A stretch of 64,000 bases of DNA from Bugula neritina (lineage: Eukaryota > Bryozoa > Gymnolaemata > Cheilostomatida > Bugulidae). The translations under genes were made by a program, and so were the position numbers. This document shows, one piece after another, positions 30,001 to 42,077 of the stretch (its first letter is position 1; the number at the start of each line of letters is the position of its first letter). The notes beneath the pieces were generated by a model. It did no database searches. It saw only the letters and a program-made list of their open reading frames with translations, and was not told the origin of the DNA. The stretch lies in the NCBI GenBank assembly GCA_964035545.1, contig OZ037772.1, forward strand, positions 8,892,150 through 8,956,149, in the 5' to 3' direction.

Positions 30001-30750
30001 AAGTTCCTGCATAGCTTCCTCATTAGAACAGCCCGTGAACTACGCACGGGAGAAACACTAGCAGACTAATAAAAAAAGACCTGAACATCCGATAGTTCCA
30101 CCTTTCCCCTATTTGGGGTCTTGAAACTAAATCAAGACAAGACAAGACAATATAAATGCATATTATATATGTAATAGTAAGAATAAGACACATAATATAA
30201 TATTAAATGCAATAATAATATATAAATAACAACATAAATAATAACTTATGCAAAAATTTATAAATTGTTACAAATTTATTAATATTACATATAGTTAATA
30301 TTTTCATTATAAATAAATTATTTTTCGTTAAGTACATAAATAGTAACATAAATAGCAATGTTCACAGAGATATATCAATAAAATTCACTAAAGCTGAGAA
30401 AAATGAAAAATATAAGATGTAATGTAAGCGAAGAAAATATTTTATTTAAATTATTTTTAAAGGTTGCGTAACATACTCTGCCTTTTAAAGTTTTATAACA
30501 TTTTTATTAGATATAAATTAAGCTTTTGTCTATGTTTTAGGGGACAGATGTAGTGACAATAATATCTCTATCATATCTCCTCTCAATCCCATTCTCAATA
30601 TTATTTGAGATTCCATTCATGAACCTCTTAAAGTTAGCTTACAGTAACGAATCCTGTAAAATCAAAGAGGGAGCAAAAGACAAACCAAGCAAAAACAATT
30701 GCAATAGATTCTACCAGTGTTTTATTTGTATGAATCAGCAAGAATACTAA
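21010..30750 (+). CDS. NRF-6-like membrane acyltransferase, gene C (intact)
   Basis: Fourteen exons: 21010-21133, 22114-22233, 22835-22977, 23500-23657, 23938-24071, 24776-24946, 25309-25510, 25991-26159, 26779-26858, 27339-27461, 27729-27861, 28634-28823, 29379-29521, 30541-30750. They total 699 codons with no internal stop. Residues 1 to ~26 are a signal peptide. Residues ~40-180 are the extracellular/lumenal NRF domain ([11 protein letters not shown]; cysteines in [13 protein letters not shown]). A membrane anchor (~182-200) follows, then the acyltransferase-3 domain with about ten membrane segments. It starts at [18 protein letters not shown] with the Arg262-X10-His273 pair and includes [17 protein letters not shown] and [12 protein letters not shown]. 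Ten of the other thirteen exons match gene B in length exactly and phases are identical. Intron 7 uses a GC donor (25511). Acyl substrate unknown. Confidence 0.9.
23132..23312. repeat. (TCTG/TGTC/TATT) tetranucleotide repeat
   Basis: About 180 bp of imperfect tctg/tgtc/tatc units in gene C intron 3. The Cys-Leu-Ser open frames over it are repeat artefacts. Confidence 0.9.
23715..23878. repeat. (GT/GC)n-rich repeat
   Basis: About 165 bp of gtgtgcgtgc units in gene C intron 4, ending ~60 bp before the exon 5 acceptor. Confidence 0.9.
24985..25204 (-). mobile_element. tRNA-derived SINE, family 1 (inverted)
   Basis: Reverse copy in gene C intron 6. In order on +: actatccctgtgagaaacct, ggctaagaacttattcagat, tagatgcttttcctaatatt, and the head ending ctaacccctagaccattgct. 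Confidence 0.8.
26198..26292 (-). mobile_element. SINE family 2 head / tRNA-like sequence
   Basis: On the minus strand: gcccctgtggtgtaatggtt, then aggttcgaatcctgaagggg. The acceptor stem (GCCCCT with AGGGGC) and T arm pair well, and A- and B-box-like motifs are present. The anticodon stem has a mismatch and an even-sized loop, so a functional tRNA is unlikely. The flanking cccaacact element links it to family 2. Lies in gene C intron 8. Confidence 0.6.
28171..28345. repeat. (GTGTGC)n repeat
   Basis: About 175 bp of gt and gtgtgc units in gene C intron 11. Confidence 0.95.
28905..29122 (-). mobile_element. tRNA-derived SINE, family 1 (inverted)
   Basis: One of the best-preserved copies, in gene C intron 12. 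On +: ctcacgcaagtttatagtca, agaaacccctgatagaaaag, gactggatgctcttcctagc, and the head gggctcgaacccat through ccctagaccacggctgctc. Confidence 0.85.
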
Positions 30751-32840
30751 TTTGAGTAATTTGAATTACTTTTAACTTTTATTGTTTTAGCTAAGACAAT
30801 ATATTTTCAATGCTTGAAACTGAAGTTTTTGATATATAAACTATGTGAATTAGATATGTATAGGGTTGGCCTTAGTAAGCTAATTATAGTCAACAATTAT
30901 CTCTATATATATACCAGTCTAATATTACATTACATTCTCAAATAATAAAAATAATTATAAAGAGCTTTCTGACAAGAGTTGCCCACTCTTGCCGCTAAAA
31001 CAAGCTGATTTAATATTATAAATTATTTTCATGGCTTCAACTCTTTTTATCGAGTAAATAAATTAGTTGGCTTTCAATCTTTACACAAAATACATGCATT
31101 TTAAAATTTAATATAGCAATTTTACTCCTTTTTCAATTCCTGGATGACATTTTTTAAATTTTTGTAGTTCCTATTTAGTTTTTTCAATGAAACCTCTTAA
31201 GATTGAGAATAGTAAATATGTTACTAGTAAGTAGAAGTTGTAAGTATTACTTAGCCTGTGAATGCCAGTTTAAAAAGTCTCCTCACTACCCCTATCATTG
31301 AGCGCTAGTAAATTAGGTTATTTCTAAAGTATTTTGCTTTGGGATAAAATTGCTTTTTCGACTTTAAAAAGATGCAATGAAGCAACTGTTCTGTATTTAC
31401 TGTCATTAAGAAAAAAATTAAGATATTCGTTTTGCTTCAAAATATCACTTTATTTAAAAGCCTACAAAGGTAAGGAGTTACATTTGTTGCATAATGTAGT
31501 ATCTTCTTACAATCACAGCTTTTCTTGTTCCTTGTAGCAATAACCATTCTGTTGATAGCTAGATTATCAACTTACATGCATTGTAAATATCAATTGTACC
31601 TATGCAAATGAAGCTCAAGTTGACTGCCCAATGCACAATAAATCTCTTCATGAAAGAACACTATAGATGCCATTGATAACAGTGTTTTGTTATTGCAGTT
31701 GCCTGACGACAAGATCGAATTTTTCAAAGCATGAACATTGGCAGTTGAAAGTGTGACGTTAGCACAGTACTGATGTACTAGTATGCCATTCATTGAATAC
31801 TGTAAGAAATCTGAAATTGCAGGAAAATGTGACACTTGATGGTGAGTGCAGGTGCTTGGGTGACACTCTTTTAACAGTAAGGGCAGGTGCTTTATCTCTA
31901 CAAGTTAGTTTAACTGCACTACTTTCTTGCCTGTTTTATAAAGATTTTACTTTATGTATGAAATGTTGCAGCAATGTTAGCAGTCATACAGTTTGTAAAA
32001 CCTTACTATATTGAGAGTTATAGGCACGACTGTGACACGTTGCCATAGTGATGGCAGATGCTTTTATAGGTGTTAAAGTATAACATATTGGTCGCATAGA
32101 TGAAGGTTTCTGCATATTATACCTTAGCAAGAATGCAAGCGTTCTTATAGTTGATAATTAGCTAAGTTTATGATATACTAGCTTGGTAGATGTGCATAAA
32201 TGATGCTATAGTATAATAAGAATCACAGGTGCTTGTCTATAGTGCTTTAATGCCATAATTAACGAACTTTATTAAATTAAAGAAATAAGTTCATATAAGG
32301 CATGGGGTGTCACTTTTTAGCAGTGACTGCATGTGCTTGCATGTGTTTGAGTGACACATCTCAACAGTGACTGCATGTGCTTGAGTGACACATCTCAACA
32401 GTGACTGCATGTGCTTTAGTGACATATCTCAACAGTGACTGCATGTGCTTGAGTGACACATTTCAACAGTGACTGCGTGTGCTTGAGTGACACCTCTGCA
32501 ACAATAACTGCTTGTCCTTAAGTGACACCCCCTATATAACAGTGACTTCATGTGCATGAGTGACACTTCTCAACAGTAACTGCATGTGCTTGAGTGACAC
32601 TGAATTAAGAGCTAACTTGTTAAACTAGCATTTTGTTATCTGATTTATAATAATATATGCACAATTTTTTTCCATCACTAAATATACTAATATGCAGTTT
32701 CTCAGGCAATATTACACTTTCCCTTTTATCCCTAACTTTTCTAATTGTAGATGTTAGCAAAATTCCTCTGCAACTATAATTGTTTCAGATACTGGATTGA
32801 GATGGGTACACCATATTTTTATACCTAATCCTTGAGCAGG
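30751..32840. other. Intergenic region between gene C and the ABHD2-like gene
   Basis: AT-rich 3' flank of gene C, then non-coding sequence with a 34-bp minisatellite near its end. ABHD2 relatives normally start with a short exon carrying one membrane helix. I looked for such an exon here and did not find a convincing one. Confidence 0.5.
32310..32600. repeat. 34-bp minisatellite
   Basis: About eight imperfect copies of a unit reading cagtgactgcatgtgcttga followed by gtgacacatctcaa, ending about 240 bp upstream of the first recognised ABHD2-like exon. Isolated related pieces (gatggtgagtgcaggtgcttgggtgacac) occur at 31838-31866. Confidence 0.9.
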
Positions 32841-35800
32841 ATGTCCAGACCGAGGTTGTATTATAAAGGAAGTAGTGAGGGAGAGGAGTCTAACTCTTTT
32901 ATTGAAGAGATAATAAACCGAGTGCCTCTTCTACAAAAGAAGTATGTTTCTGTAACAGAATATTTTGTTTTACAATCTTTGTACTTCCATGGCTTCGAAT
33001 GGATATGTACGGAGCATCCGGTCAGATAAATTTGTGGTTGCGGTTTGTATTCGCTAGTTTCAAAGCTTCAACTTCAAATGGACTTTTTATTCGATGTTTG
33101 AAAACAGTTGCATCGAATAAAACTTAAACAATAAATTCATCCTTAAGGGCAGATCCATCCTTTACATAATGTGAAGTCATGGACAGCAGTGGTTATGTCA
33201 CTTATGCAATGGTTTTTTTATTTGATGCAACTGTTTTCAAGCAGAGAATGGAAAATATATTTGCATAAAGCAAAGCAATGATTAGTTTTGTCGCACGTGA
33301 CCCTTCAAAAAAATATCACAAAGCTACAGGATAAGCTTATTTTGCAAGTCTGGTTTTGACTGCTTTTAATTGATCTCAAACTAGACATCAAAGGCATGGG
33401 ATTATATATAAAGTTTAAGTTAAAAAGTGGCATTATAGATAACTGTGCAAAATACATGAACTTCCAGAAAATCAATATAGTTGGCTATAAAGATACAAGT
33501 TGGCTTGTGATTGGTTGCAGGTACAAGCCGCCACCAGTATGGGGGTCAAATGGTCACATTCAGACAGCCCTCTATAGCTTACTGCGCTCTAGATCTGGTT
33601 TAGATTGCACCAACCTCACGGGTAGCAGATACAGCGTAGAGCTCAATGATGAAACAACCATCACTTACGATATGTTCCTTCCAGATAAAGAACTAACCGG
33701 TAATTTTTGTAAACATAGCAAAGTCACTATTGTTATAGGTAAAGTTTACATAAGGCATTAGGCTTATATTATAACGTTTATATTTGTAATATCTGTAATA
33801 TATATTTGATTATATAATACATAAATAGCAATTTCATATTTTTGAAACTTTAATTAGATTGTTGTTAACTATCCTGTTGCTGTAATAACGTTATTCCTTT
33901 TTGAATTTTTGAATCAATAATCATTTTATATCAAGCATTATATATAAACTAGAGTGAGCAACCTTGGTCTAGGGGTTAGGGCGTTTGCCTATAGTCAACA
34001 TGAAGTCATGGGTTCGAACCCGACAAAGGCCATTGGTGATGCTAGTAAGAGCATCCAGCCATAGCTGCTCCTGTGCCGTCCATTTAACAAAAAATCTTTT
34101 CTATCAGGAGTTTTCTCACATGGATAGTGACTATAATAAAATATTTTAATTGTTACAGAAACTAGAAGCTCCATTACTCTGGCGGTGTGTCCAGGTCTTG
34201 CCAACTCCAGTGAAAATCTCTACATAAAAGCCTTTACTCTGCAGGCCACAAGAATTGGTTACAGGGTGGCTGCTCTCAACCATCTGGGGACTACAGATGA
34301 CCCCCTCACTTCACCCAGGCTTTTCACACTAGGTCACAGGCTAGAGTATAACATACGCAGTTTTCTGATTATATTTATTTGTAGTGCAATTTCATCCTTC
34401 ATTTTTGCATGCATTTATCTCACCACAGTATTATATAGTATTTCTATGCTGTATTATATTATAGGCTATTATATTATTTTATATTTTATTATGTTTATTA
34501 TATTACATATGTTATGTTATGTTATATATAACTTTATATTATATAATATATATCAAATTGCATCATGTATCACATATTATGCATTGCGTTATAGATTACA
34601 AATTATTATTTTAGATTCAGATAATGCAATTGCCGGTTTTATATTGAAAACACCATTTCTATATATAAATAAATAAATAAAAATGCTGTCAATGAATTGA
34701 CAGCATTTTTATTCTTATAAATTTATAAAGCTGTAGTTATAGTCAGAATGAAAACTGAAATCGACTGCTGCCTAAAAATTTAACGGGGAAAAGCTTTTTT
34801 GTTTACTAAATAAACAAAGTACACTTGTATTTGGGATACCTTTGTATCCATTCTTAGAGTTAATTGAGTGATCATACAGAAATGAGAATTGCATTCAGTT
34901 AACACTAAAGATGGATACAAGGGGATTTGAAATATGTGTTTATTTTATTCAGTTGAATAAATAAAATGGTAAACAAAAATGTTGCTCAATTATTTATTTT
35001 AAGGAAATTACTAGCCTCAAAAGATATTATAATCATGCGATACAGTTTTGAGACTATTGGCATATTTATCAATCTATATATTTTATCATATGCAGAATCC
35101 TCAGAAGAATATGGTGCTATGGTAAGGGACGTCATGGAGAAGCACCCAACATCAAAGCTAATAGCAGTGGGATTTTCACTAGGCGGGTCGTTAGTCTGCA
35201 AGTATCTTGGTGAAAATAAAGAGAATCAGACAAATTTTATAGCCTGTCTTTCTCTGTGTCAGGGCTACAACTTCCGAAGGTGTGTAGTACCACCCTTACT
35301 CTGTTTAAAAAATAAAATTTGCAAGAATACATGCTATAATATATGATATGATATGTCATAATTACAGCTACAATGATATGATGGTGCTAGATGATATAAA
35401 TTATAAATCAATTAGTATATAATGTTTTAAGATATCAACTATGACATAATATACGTAGCATTTCAGAATTAAATGTAATAAAGTAATTTATGAAATTATA
35501 TAATAATACTTAGTAAACTACGTGGTGAGCTATAACATATGGTATTATGCAATGTGTATATGGAGTGGTATGATATGTTATACAGTAAACTATATTATGA
35601 TATATGAGTTGTTATAACTTAAAGTTACGAAGAGTCTACTGCTGAGGGATATAAACTATAGCATATATTTTATTTGAAAAATATATTACTTATTATAATA
35701 ATAAATATGCTTCCATTATACTTTAAAACATTATGTGAAATATAGCACAAATTTTATACTTGTTTGTAAACATAAATATGTTTTCACACTTATATTAAAA

Positions 35801-38800
35801 TCAAGCTGACTCTTTTACAAATCAGCTTATTTGTACTATGCATCATAGATGTAAAGTAGGTTATTTTTAGCTATTGTACCAAACTTATATATGACTTATT
35901 GGAAATGTTGTGTGATATTATTGGAAGTATCTTTTATAAATGACCACTCATCCCAATTATTTCATTCTTTTACTCAAAATCAGATATAGCTAATGTAGTA
36001 GTTCCTTAGAGAAACAACATTGTAATATCTGTATCTTTTAGAATGATTGAGTTAATAAAAGGCGCCACTAAAATTAAAACATTTTACGCAAAGCAGTTAA
36101 CTAACAAAGTTAAGTTAAACATGGCAAAAAACTGGGACTATATTAAACATCAAGTGAGGCAAGGAGAGCTAGTGCCTAGCCATAGTCTAGCAGAGAAGAC
36201 AACTTCAACAGAGAGGACAACTCCCAGAGAAAAGACAACTCCAATCGACAGTAATGATGCCTCTTTAAATGTCAGTGGTGATTCCAAAGCTAATGATATG
36301 TCAAGAAAGACAGATGCCGAATACCAAAAGATGATGAAATGCAAACTAATGCCACAACTGGATGAATTTGTTACTTTGTAAGTATATTTAGAAACTATAG
36401 CAAACTATAAATTTACAAAATCATTCTATAAGCAGCTCCAAGTTGGGGTGATTGGGTGCAGTAGTTTGAGGATCTCGAGTTTGAAATTTTGAGTCCCTAA
36501 TTCCAAACTCAAGATCCCAAACTGCTGCACTCAATCACCCCCAACTCAGGGCTGCATATAGGTGATTTCAAACGTACAGGCTGTTACTTGTTCTATTTCT
36601 TTTGTACCCTTTCTCAGGCCAAAACTTTGAACATGAATAACCCAAAATATAGATGTAGGGTACACATATGAAAATAGCTAAAAAAGCAAGCAAAAGTTTA
36701 AAATTTTACATTTTTTATATCATGCATATACTGAAGACATAGTTTTATGACAGTCATTATTATTAATGAACGCAGTTTTTTAGAATCAATTATTGCAAAG
36801 GCAATCTTTTCTTGAGCTATTTTTGTTGTGGTAGATTTTTCATGGTAAGAATGGGTTGATTTGGCTTTATTCCAACGATTCGTTGTTTTATTGCATCTGA
36901 ATATTATATGTATGGCAAGTAACTGTTAGTCTATTAGCAAGCATTTTCTTTAAAATTGTGAATTTAATAAATATTCTTATAAAGGTGTTACTGCATTGAT
37001 TGCAAAATTATGTAAAGACACTTCTTATTTTAGATCGCACAGTTTGTATTAGTGTTTATACAAGTTCTGTTATGAAAGCGGAAACCATTGTGCGCAGCAT
37101 TTTTGTTGACTGCATGTAGCGACTATGGAAACTAAAGCAACTGTACTCGCTACAGTAACTGCATGTGTTAATACTTACTGTAATACTGTTAATACTCCAC
37201 TGGCCTATCTACTACTCCTTCAGTCATCAGGCTATCCTGGCCACTCAACTTCCTCGGAGTACTACAACTACACTTCACTAAAGGCCGAAATAGCTTGTAA
37301 AATAATCGCCCCCGCTGGGAATCGAGCCCGAGTCCTCTGTCTTGCAAGCAAGTGTGCTACCATTACACCACGGAGGCCACTGGGTAAACTCAACGCTACA
37401 CTTACTCACTCTGTTTATTATCTGTCACTGTTTATCTGCATGTAGGAAACTGTCAGGACATGCCACAATTGATGAGTACTACACTAGTGCTAGTAGCTGT
37501 AACTATTTACACAATGTGAGTAACAATTTTTGTATAAGTTATATAATAATCATAATATAATATAATTGTATAAATTACAACACTTTTATTTATGGCTGCG
37601 TTGCGATTTGATATTGTAAAGATTGCTAGCTGAACATCCTAAATAGCTGTTTGATCATATGTGCAACTTTTATACCAATCACCTATAAAGCTTGGCTTTG
37701 CCAGATTTTGAGTCACTTAAGTAAGATGCACTGAAGTCAAATATTGTCTTTTTTTATTGAAAGACATTGTGTTGTTTATGCAGCCATAGCTATGCACCCA
37801 ACACTTATGCAATAAGCTTCTAAATATGCATGCTTACTTATATGCTTATTGCAGTAATATGCTTATCTATATAATAGGTTAGTTGTAAAAGCAACCAATA
37901 ATGTCATGACTACCAGCAAACTATTTTCTTGTGAATTATTGGGGTGCATCAACAGGAAATCACAACTTTTGATATTCATAAGATATTTTGTACAGGCATG
38001 AACTCATGTAGTTCATTTATTGCGAAATCAGGAAACAACTCTATCATCTTTTTTTCTGAATACACTTTATGAGGTGTCCAACTTTCATCTAGCTCCTGAA
38101 GTATGCAGAATATAGTATAATATCATAATTAATAATAACATATTATCTGTCTCATAGATTGATCTTCCCACATTATTTGTAAACTCGAAAGATGATCCGT
38201 TGTATGCGAGAGAGTTGCTTGACTACCCTTTCCAAAGAGCAAGTAAGTGTTAAGTTTTGCGCTAAGTTTTATATTTTTTAACACAGCATATTTTTTAAAA
38301 TTACATTCGATATACCTGTGCTTTGCAAAGATTACTCTTATATATATTACTTTGATAACACATATCAATGCACATAAAGTTAAATTTTTTCTAAGCATGT
38401 ATTAAAGGTGTTGGTATTTGATAACACATGCCATAAAAGCTGCTATTGCTAAAACATCATTTTGATTTCCCATTGTTCAGCTAGCCATGAAAAATCATTG
38501 TTTGTCTTGACAACGCATGGTGGCCATCTTGGATTCTTCAAAAAGACAGGGCAGTCCATGATAGACCCAACCACATGGCTGGAGGAAATGATACTGGAGT
38601 ATATAAACGCAGTGGTGGATACATCACAGGGGGTGACTACAGAACACCTTCAAGGTTTGTAGCTTGTGCAGGTAGTGGATGAAATTGCAGCATATAATCT
38701 GAAGATTCAAGTTGCTCATAAAATGCATTTTCGTGCTATGCAAACAATCATGCTTTAGAAGCTGTGAATTTGCAATTGGCGTTTGGTTAACAGCGTAGGG

Positions 38801-39281
38801 AGCAGCCGTAGTCTAGGGGTTAGAGTGTTTGCCTAGTAAAGACAAAGTCCTAGGTTTCATCCCCAGTAAAGGCCATTGCATAGTGATGTTAGGAAGAGCA
38901 TCCAGTCATAATTGCTTCTGTCCTTCATCTGCATTATAATTATAAGTTCTTAGCCCGATTTAACAAAAAAACCTTTCAATCAGGGGTTTCTCGCAGAGAC
39001 TGCGACTATAAACTTGGGTGAGATTTGGTTGACATTGTATGAGAGTAACATATTAATTGTATTTGGCAGGTGCGACAGCTCTTGCAAGTGCATCTGTTAA
39101 AGGGCAGACAACTCCATGCCAAATAGCCGCGTCCAGTGAGGACTTCAATGAAAATAATAATAATTGCAAAATGCGCAAATCTGTATCTCTCCATCACCAG
39201 CTATACAATTATATGCCTAGAAGTTGGAGTTCCATCACTGTCCAGGAAGAAATCTTGAGAAGAACTTCTGAATGGAATTAG
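32841..39281 (+). CDS. ABHD2: ABHD2-like alpha/beta hydrolase (N-terminal exon possibly missing)
   Basis: Nine exons: 32841-32941, 33521-33699, 34159-34332, 35096-35279, 36042-36377, 37446-37515, 38158-38242, 38481-38654, 39070-39281. They total 504 codons from the ATG at 32841. The order of blocks follows ABHD2, a membrane-bound lipase/monoacylglycerol hydrolase: WGSNGHIQTALYS, VCPGLANSSE, AALNHLGT, LTSPRLFTL, then the nucleophile elbow VGFSLGGSLVCKYLGE (Ser179), the acid region NSKDDPLY (Asp360/361) and the His block THGGHLGFF (His389/392). Vertebrate ABHD2 has an N-terminal membrane helix before this start. The exon may begin upstream (acceptor gcag just before the ATG), with helix exon(s) not identified. 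Exon 5 has a ~60-residue Thr/Glu/Lys-rich insertion, and the C-tail is longer than usual. The exon 3 donor (gtcaca) is weak but phase and alignment support it. Confidence 0.88.
33953..34135 (+). mobile_element. tRNA-derived SINE, family 1
   Basis: Copy in ABHD2-like intron 2 (head ttggtctaggggttagggcg, B-box-like gggttcgaaccc, body ccattggtgatgctagtaag). It ends only about 25 bp before the exon 3 acceptor at 34157-34158. Confidence 0.85.
34679..34710. repeat. Perfect 14-bp stem hairpin
   Basis: Arms aaaaatgctgtcaa and its exact complement around a tgaa loop, in ABHD2-like intron 3. It looks like a bacterial terminator but lies in a eukaryotic intron, so no terminator role is implied. Confidence 0.8.
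36431..36555. repeat. Long inverted repeat (~54-bp arms)
   Basis: The left arm 36431-36485 (agcagctccaagttggggtg onward) and right arm 36501-36555 pair over almost their whole length with a handful of mismatches and a short loop (~15 nt). Located in ABHD2-like intron 5, about 55 bp after the exon 5 donor. Resembles a small MITE or a local inverted duplication. Confidence 0.85.
37196..37418 (-). mobile_element. SINE family 2, near full length (inverted)
   Basis: The reverse complement matches the 13429-13648 copy end to end: gttgagtttacccagtgg, head tggtgtaatggtagcacact with gggctcgattcccag, body ctatttcggcctttagtgaa and agcctgatgactgaaggagt. It ends ~30 bp before the acceptor of ABHD2-like exon 6. 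Confidence 0.8.
38800..39022 (+). mobile_element. tRNA-derived SINE, family 1
   Basis: Near full-length copy in the last ABHD2-like intron. It runs from ggagcagccgtagtctaggg through catccagtcataattgct to cgactataaacttgggtgag, and ends ~48 bp before the final exon. Confidence 0.85.
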
Positions 39282-40027
39282 ATATGAATTGAAATTCATT
39301 CAAGATATGGGATAACTCCCAATTGGACATAAAATTCCCGATTAGAGAATATTCCTGCCTCTAAAATGGCTGCTTTAGTCCCTTACGCTGCAGCCCTTCC
39401 GTGACAATGAACATTTTTTAATCTGCATGTTATGCTATTTTAAAATTAAAAAATATTACCCTTTTGTGCAGCGTTATTATTTTACCAATTTAATTTTTTT
39501 AATTGTGTATTTGCTGGTGCAACACTCAAGATAATCGTGCACATAATTATTTAGTTCTTATGAAACAGATCCATCTATTTGTTATTTTTTTACTTGTAGT
39601 ACCAGAATTTTCAAAGTACTTCACAAAAATATATAGTACAAGTCCTGATCCAATTGCCATAGTCTTTCAACAATTACAAGGTAGAATATTTTAGAAGAGA
39701 GTACCACATGAAAATTAAAGCTGACACTTTAGGGAATGCAGGACTTTAAGCTTTGTTCGTTGTTTTTCATTTTGGAAATTTACATTAGCACTTTAACAGC
39801 CAATAGTTGAGATCTTAAACTGTTGGAACATTTTCACTATTATTGAGAAGTTGAATGCCATCCCAACATATGAATAGAATACATGTGCATCAAAGGATCA
39901 AGCTGAAAGATGATGCAAGGAAAACTATTCAAAAAGTAGCTCATTTTCTATAAAATCAACACAACATTCCGTAGAGTGGAGATGATGGTTTATTCTCAAC
40001 AAATATACAGAACATTACACAGAAATA
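39282..40027. other. Convergent 3' flanks of the ABHD2-like gene and RPL35
   Basis: No coding exon seen. TTTATT at 39989-39994 is an AATAAA signal for RPL35 on the minus strand, about 35 bp past its stop. Confidence 0.6.
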
Positions 40028-42077
40028 TTACAACTTAACAGCATAACGTCGGACAGGGAAAGACCTTTCCTTTTTCATTGTTTTGGCTGTTTTCAAACCT
40101 TGCTCATGAGCGGTGAGTCGTCTCCTCATTGCTCTTGTTTTCTTGTATCGCAAATCCTTGGGCTTATATTTCTTACCTACAAAACATTATGGAATAATAA
40201 TGATGGTTTACTTTGAAAAGATACAATCTTCAGAGACAGGCATAGTTTGTGAACAGCTGAAAAAAGAACAAATCTTTCAATAGCGTGTCAGTTTCTTTCA
40301 TACAATAAAGCACAATTCACAAAAGAGTAAAATCAAGATTTAAAGATTACTAGCAGTACTACAGCCTATACTAAATAAAGGAAGAAGTTAGGAACATACT
40401 TCAACTCCAGCTATTTTATTGAGCTTATGGTTTAAATCCCATCAGCAATTTGAGTCACTCAAAATTAAAAACTTTCTACTGAATATATTACAAACAATTT
40501 TCATAATCAAGCAAAGAATCAGCAGTGGCACTAGGACTTTACTTGAGGCCATCTATTCAACAGAAAGAGCAGTGTGTACATTAATCAATTATGAAGCTGC
40601 ATACACCAACCTTGATAGAACTTCCTAAGGTTCTCCCGCTGTGTCTGGTGGATTACTGTAAGAACTCTGGCTATCGACTTTCTTACTACTTTAATCTTGC
40701 TCAGTTTATTGGCTGCACCTCCAGTGACTTTAGCCACTCGCAGGGCAGACAACTCCTGAAACCAATTGACATAAAATAAAACAGGTTCCATCACCGAGGG
40801 AATTTTACTTGTGGCAAAAAAGCTGCAGATCATACATATGATATTTGTGTAGCGTTCACACATGGAAACTTAGTAATTATAGAACGATATTTGTGTCAAA
40901 ATGCAGAACCAAATTGAACTATTAGTCTATTAAGTATTTTGAACAAAACAAATATTTTTTCACAACTGCATTAATTTCACTACTTGGGTAGTACAGAACT
41001 CATTAGGGTCAAACATTCAACAGAAATTGTGCAGAAACAAAAACATGGGTTGCAATTTAGCAGATGCTAGTGAATGTAAGAACTGGCAATACATCATGAT
41101 TAAAATACATTCACACTGATAGCATGGTGTTGGACATTTATTGGTCACTAGTCATAACTATTATTTACAAGTCAATATAATAAAATAAATTATTTGGATA
41201 CATGAATTTTTTTTATTATTTCAATAAGAGTTATTGGAAGGTGCTTAGATTCATTTTTGTAATAATAATGCAGCTCAGTCATTTGCTAGGGTTATTATTT
41301 ACTCAAAGTTATAGAACTATAGAGAAAAAGTTTTTAGAAGTAAAATTGGAAATATTCCACCCTACCAGTACTAAATACAAATATAAATATAGCTAGGTAG
41401 CTGTAATAAAAACACTTCGACTCACCTGTTTGAGATCATCGACTTCTTTGGTCAAGTCACTCTTAGACTTTCCTCTCAACTCTCTAATTTTAACTTTACC
41501 CTAAAACATCATTTTGATTTTCAAGTCTTGAGAAAAACGATTTCAACAAAAGCCAGCCAATGCAATTGTGAACCTTACAACACCAAGTTCAACAGAACCA
41601 CAACTGCTAAACACTGTAACTGTGAGTCTAAGTATAATATAGCACATTCACGTTGACATTGGACACCAGTATTTTCATTTTAGAGTTAATTTGAACTTAA
41701 AATTATTAGTTGAAAAAAAACTTGTTAGAATTAGGCTGATGTGAATTAGAAGATGAGAATAAAATTTCAAGTAAGCAAATTTACATCGGGAATTATGATT
41801 ATTCATTATAGTGCATAGCTACGACTAGAAACATAAATTTATTAGAATGTTTATCGTTATCATTATGGCCTGTGGATAAATGATTTGCGTAGAAATAATT
41901 TCCGCTGGAAAATTCAACTTAAAACTACTTTTAGCTAGAGGAAGTTGGCAAAGATCTAACAAAAGAAAATCTGCAGACTACTTCTAAAAAAAAAATGTAA
42001 ACTTTCAGTTTTAACTGAGATAAGGATGTAGTGGATGTGAAGGATTTAAAAGTTAGATTTAAACTAATTCTTACCAT
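40028..42077 (-). CDS. RPL35: 60S ribosomal protein L35 (uL29)
   Basis: Four coding exons on the minus strand: 42075-42077 (the ATG alone), 41426-41500, 40611-40755 and 40028-40176 (stop 40028-40030). They give 123 residues, the same length as human RPL35. Recognisable blocks are [10 protein letters not shown] near the N-terminus, [58 protein letters not shown] and the end VRRYAVK plus Leu. It is a component of the large ribosomal subunit near the peptide exit tunnel. An exon holding only the start codon is common for ribosomal protein genes. About 20 nt upstream on the coding strand is ctttcctttttgcag. This could be a 5'-TOP transcription start, as in most ribosomal protein genes, or the acceptor of a 5'UTR intron. 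Confidence 0.96.

Noticed and set aside
31334-32014. Candidate 5' exon(s) of the ABHD2-like gene
   Set aside because: Open frames here lack a convincing membrane helix and alignment to the ABHD2 N-terminus, so they were not joined to the gene.
32310-32600. CRISPR-like array
   Set aside because: The repeat units are directly adjacent without unique spacers, and the genome is eukaryotic.
33396-33761. Independent 121-residue ORF
   Set aside because: Only 33521-33699 is conserved; the first part is intron upstream of a clear acceptor.
34679-34710. Rho-independent terminator
   Set aside because: A perfect hairpin followed by T residues, but it lies inside a eukaryotic intron and has no such role.
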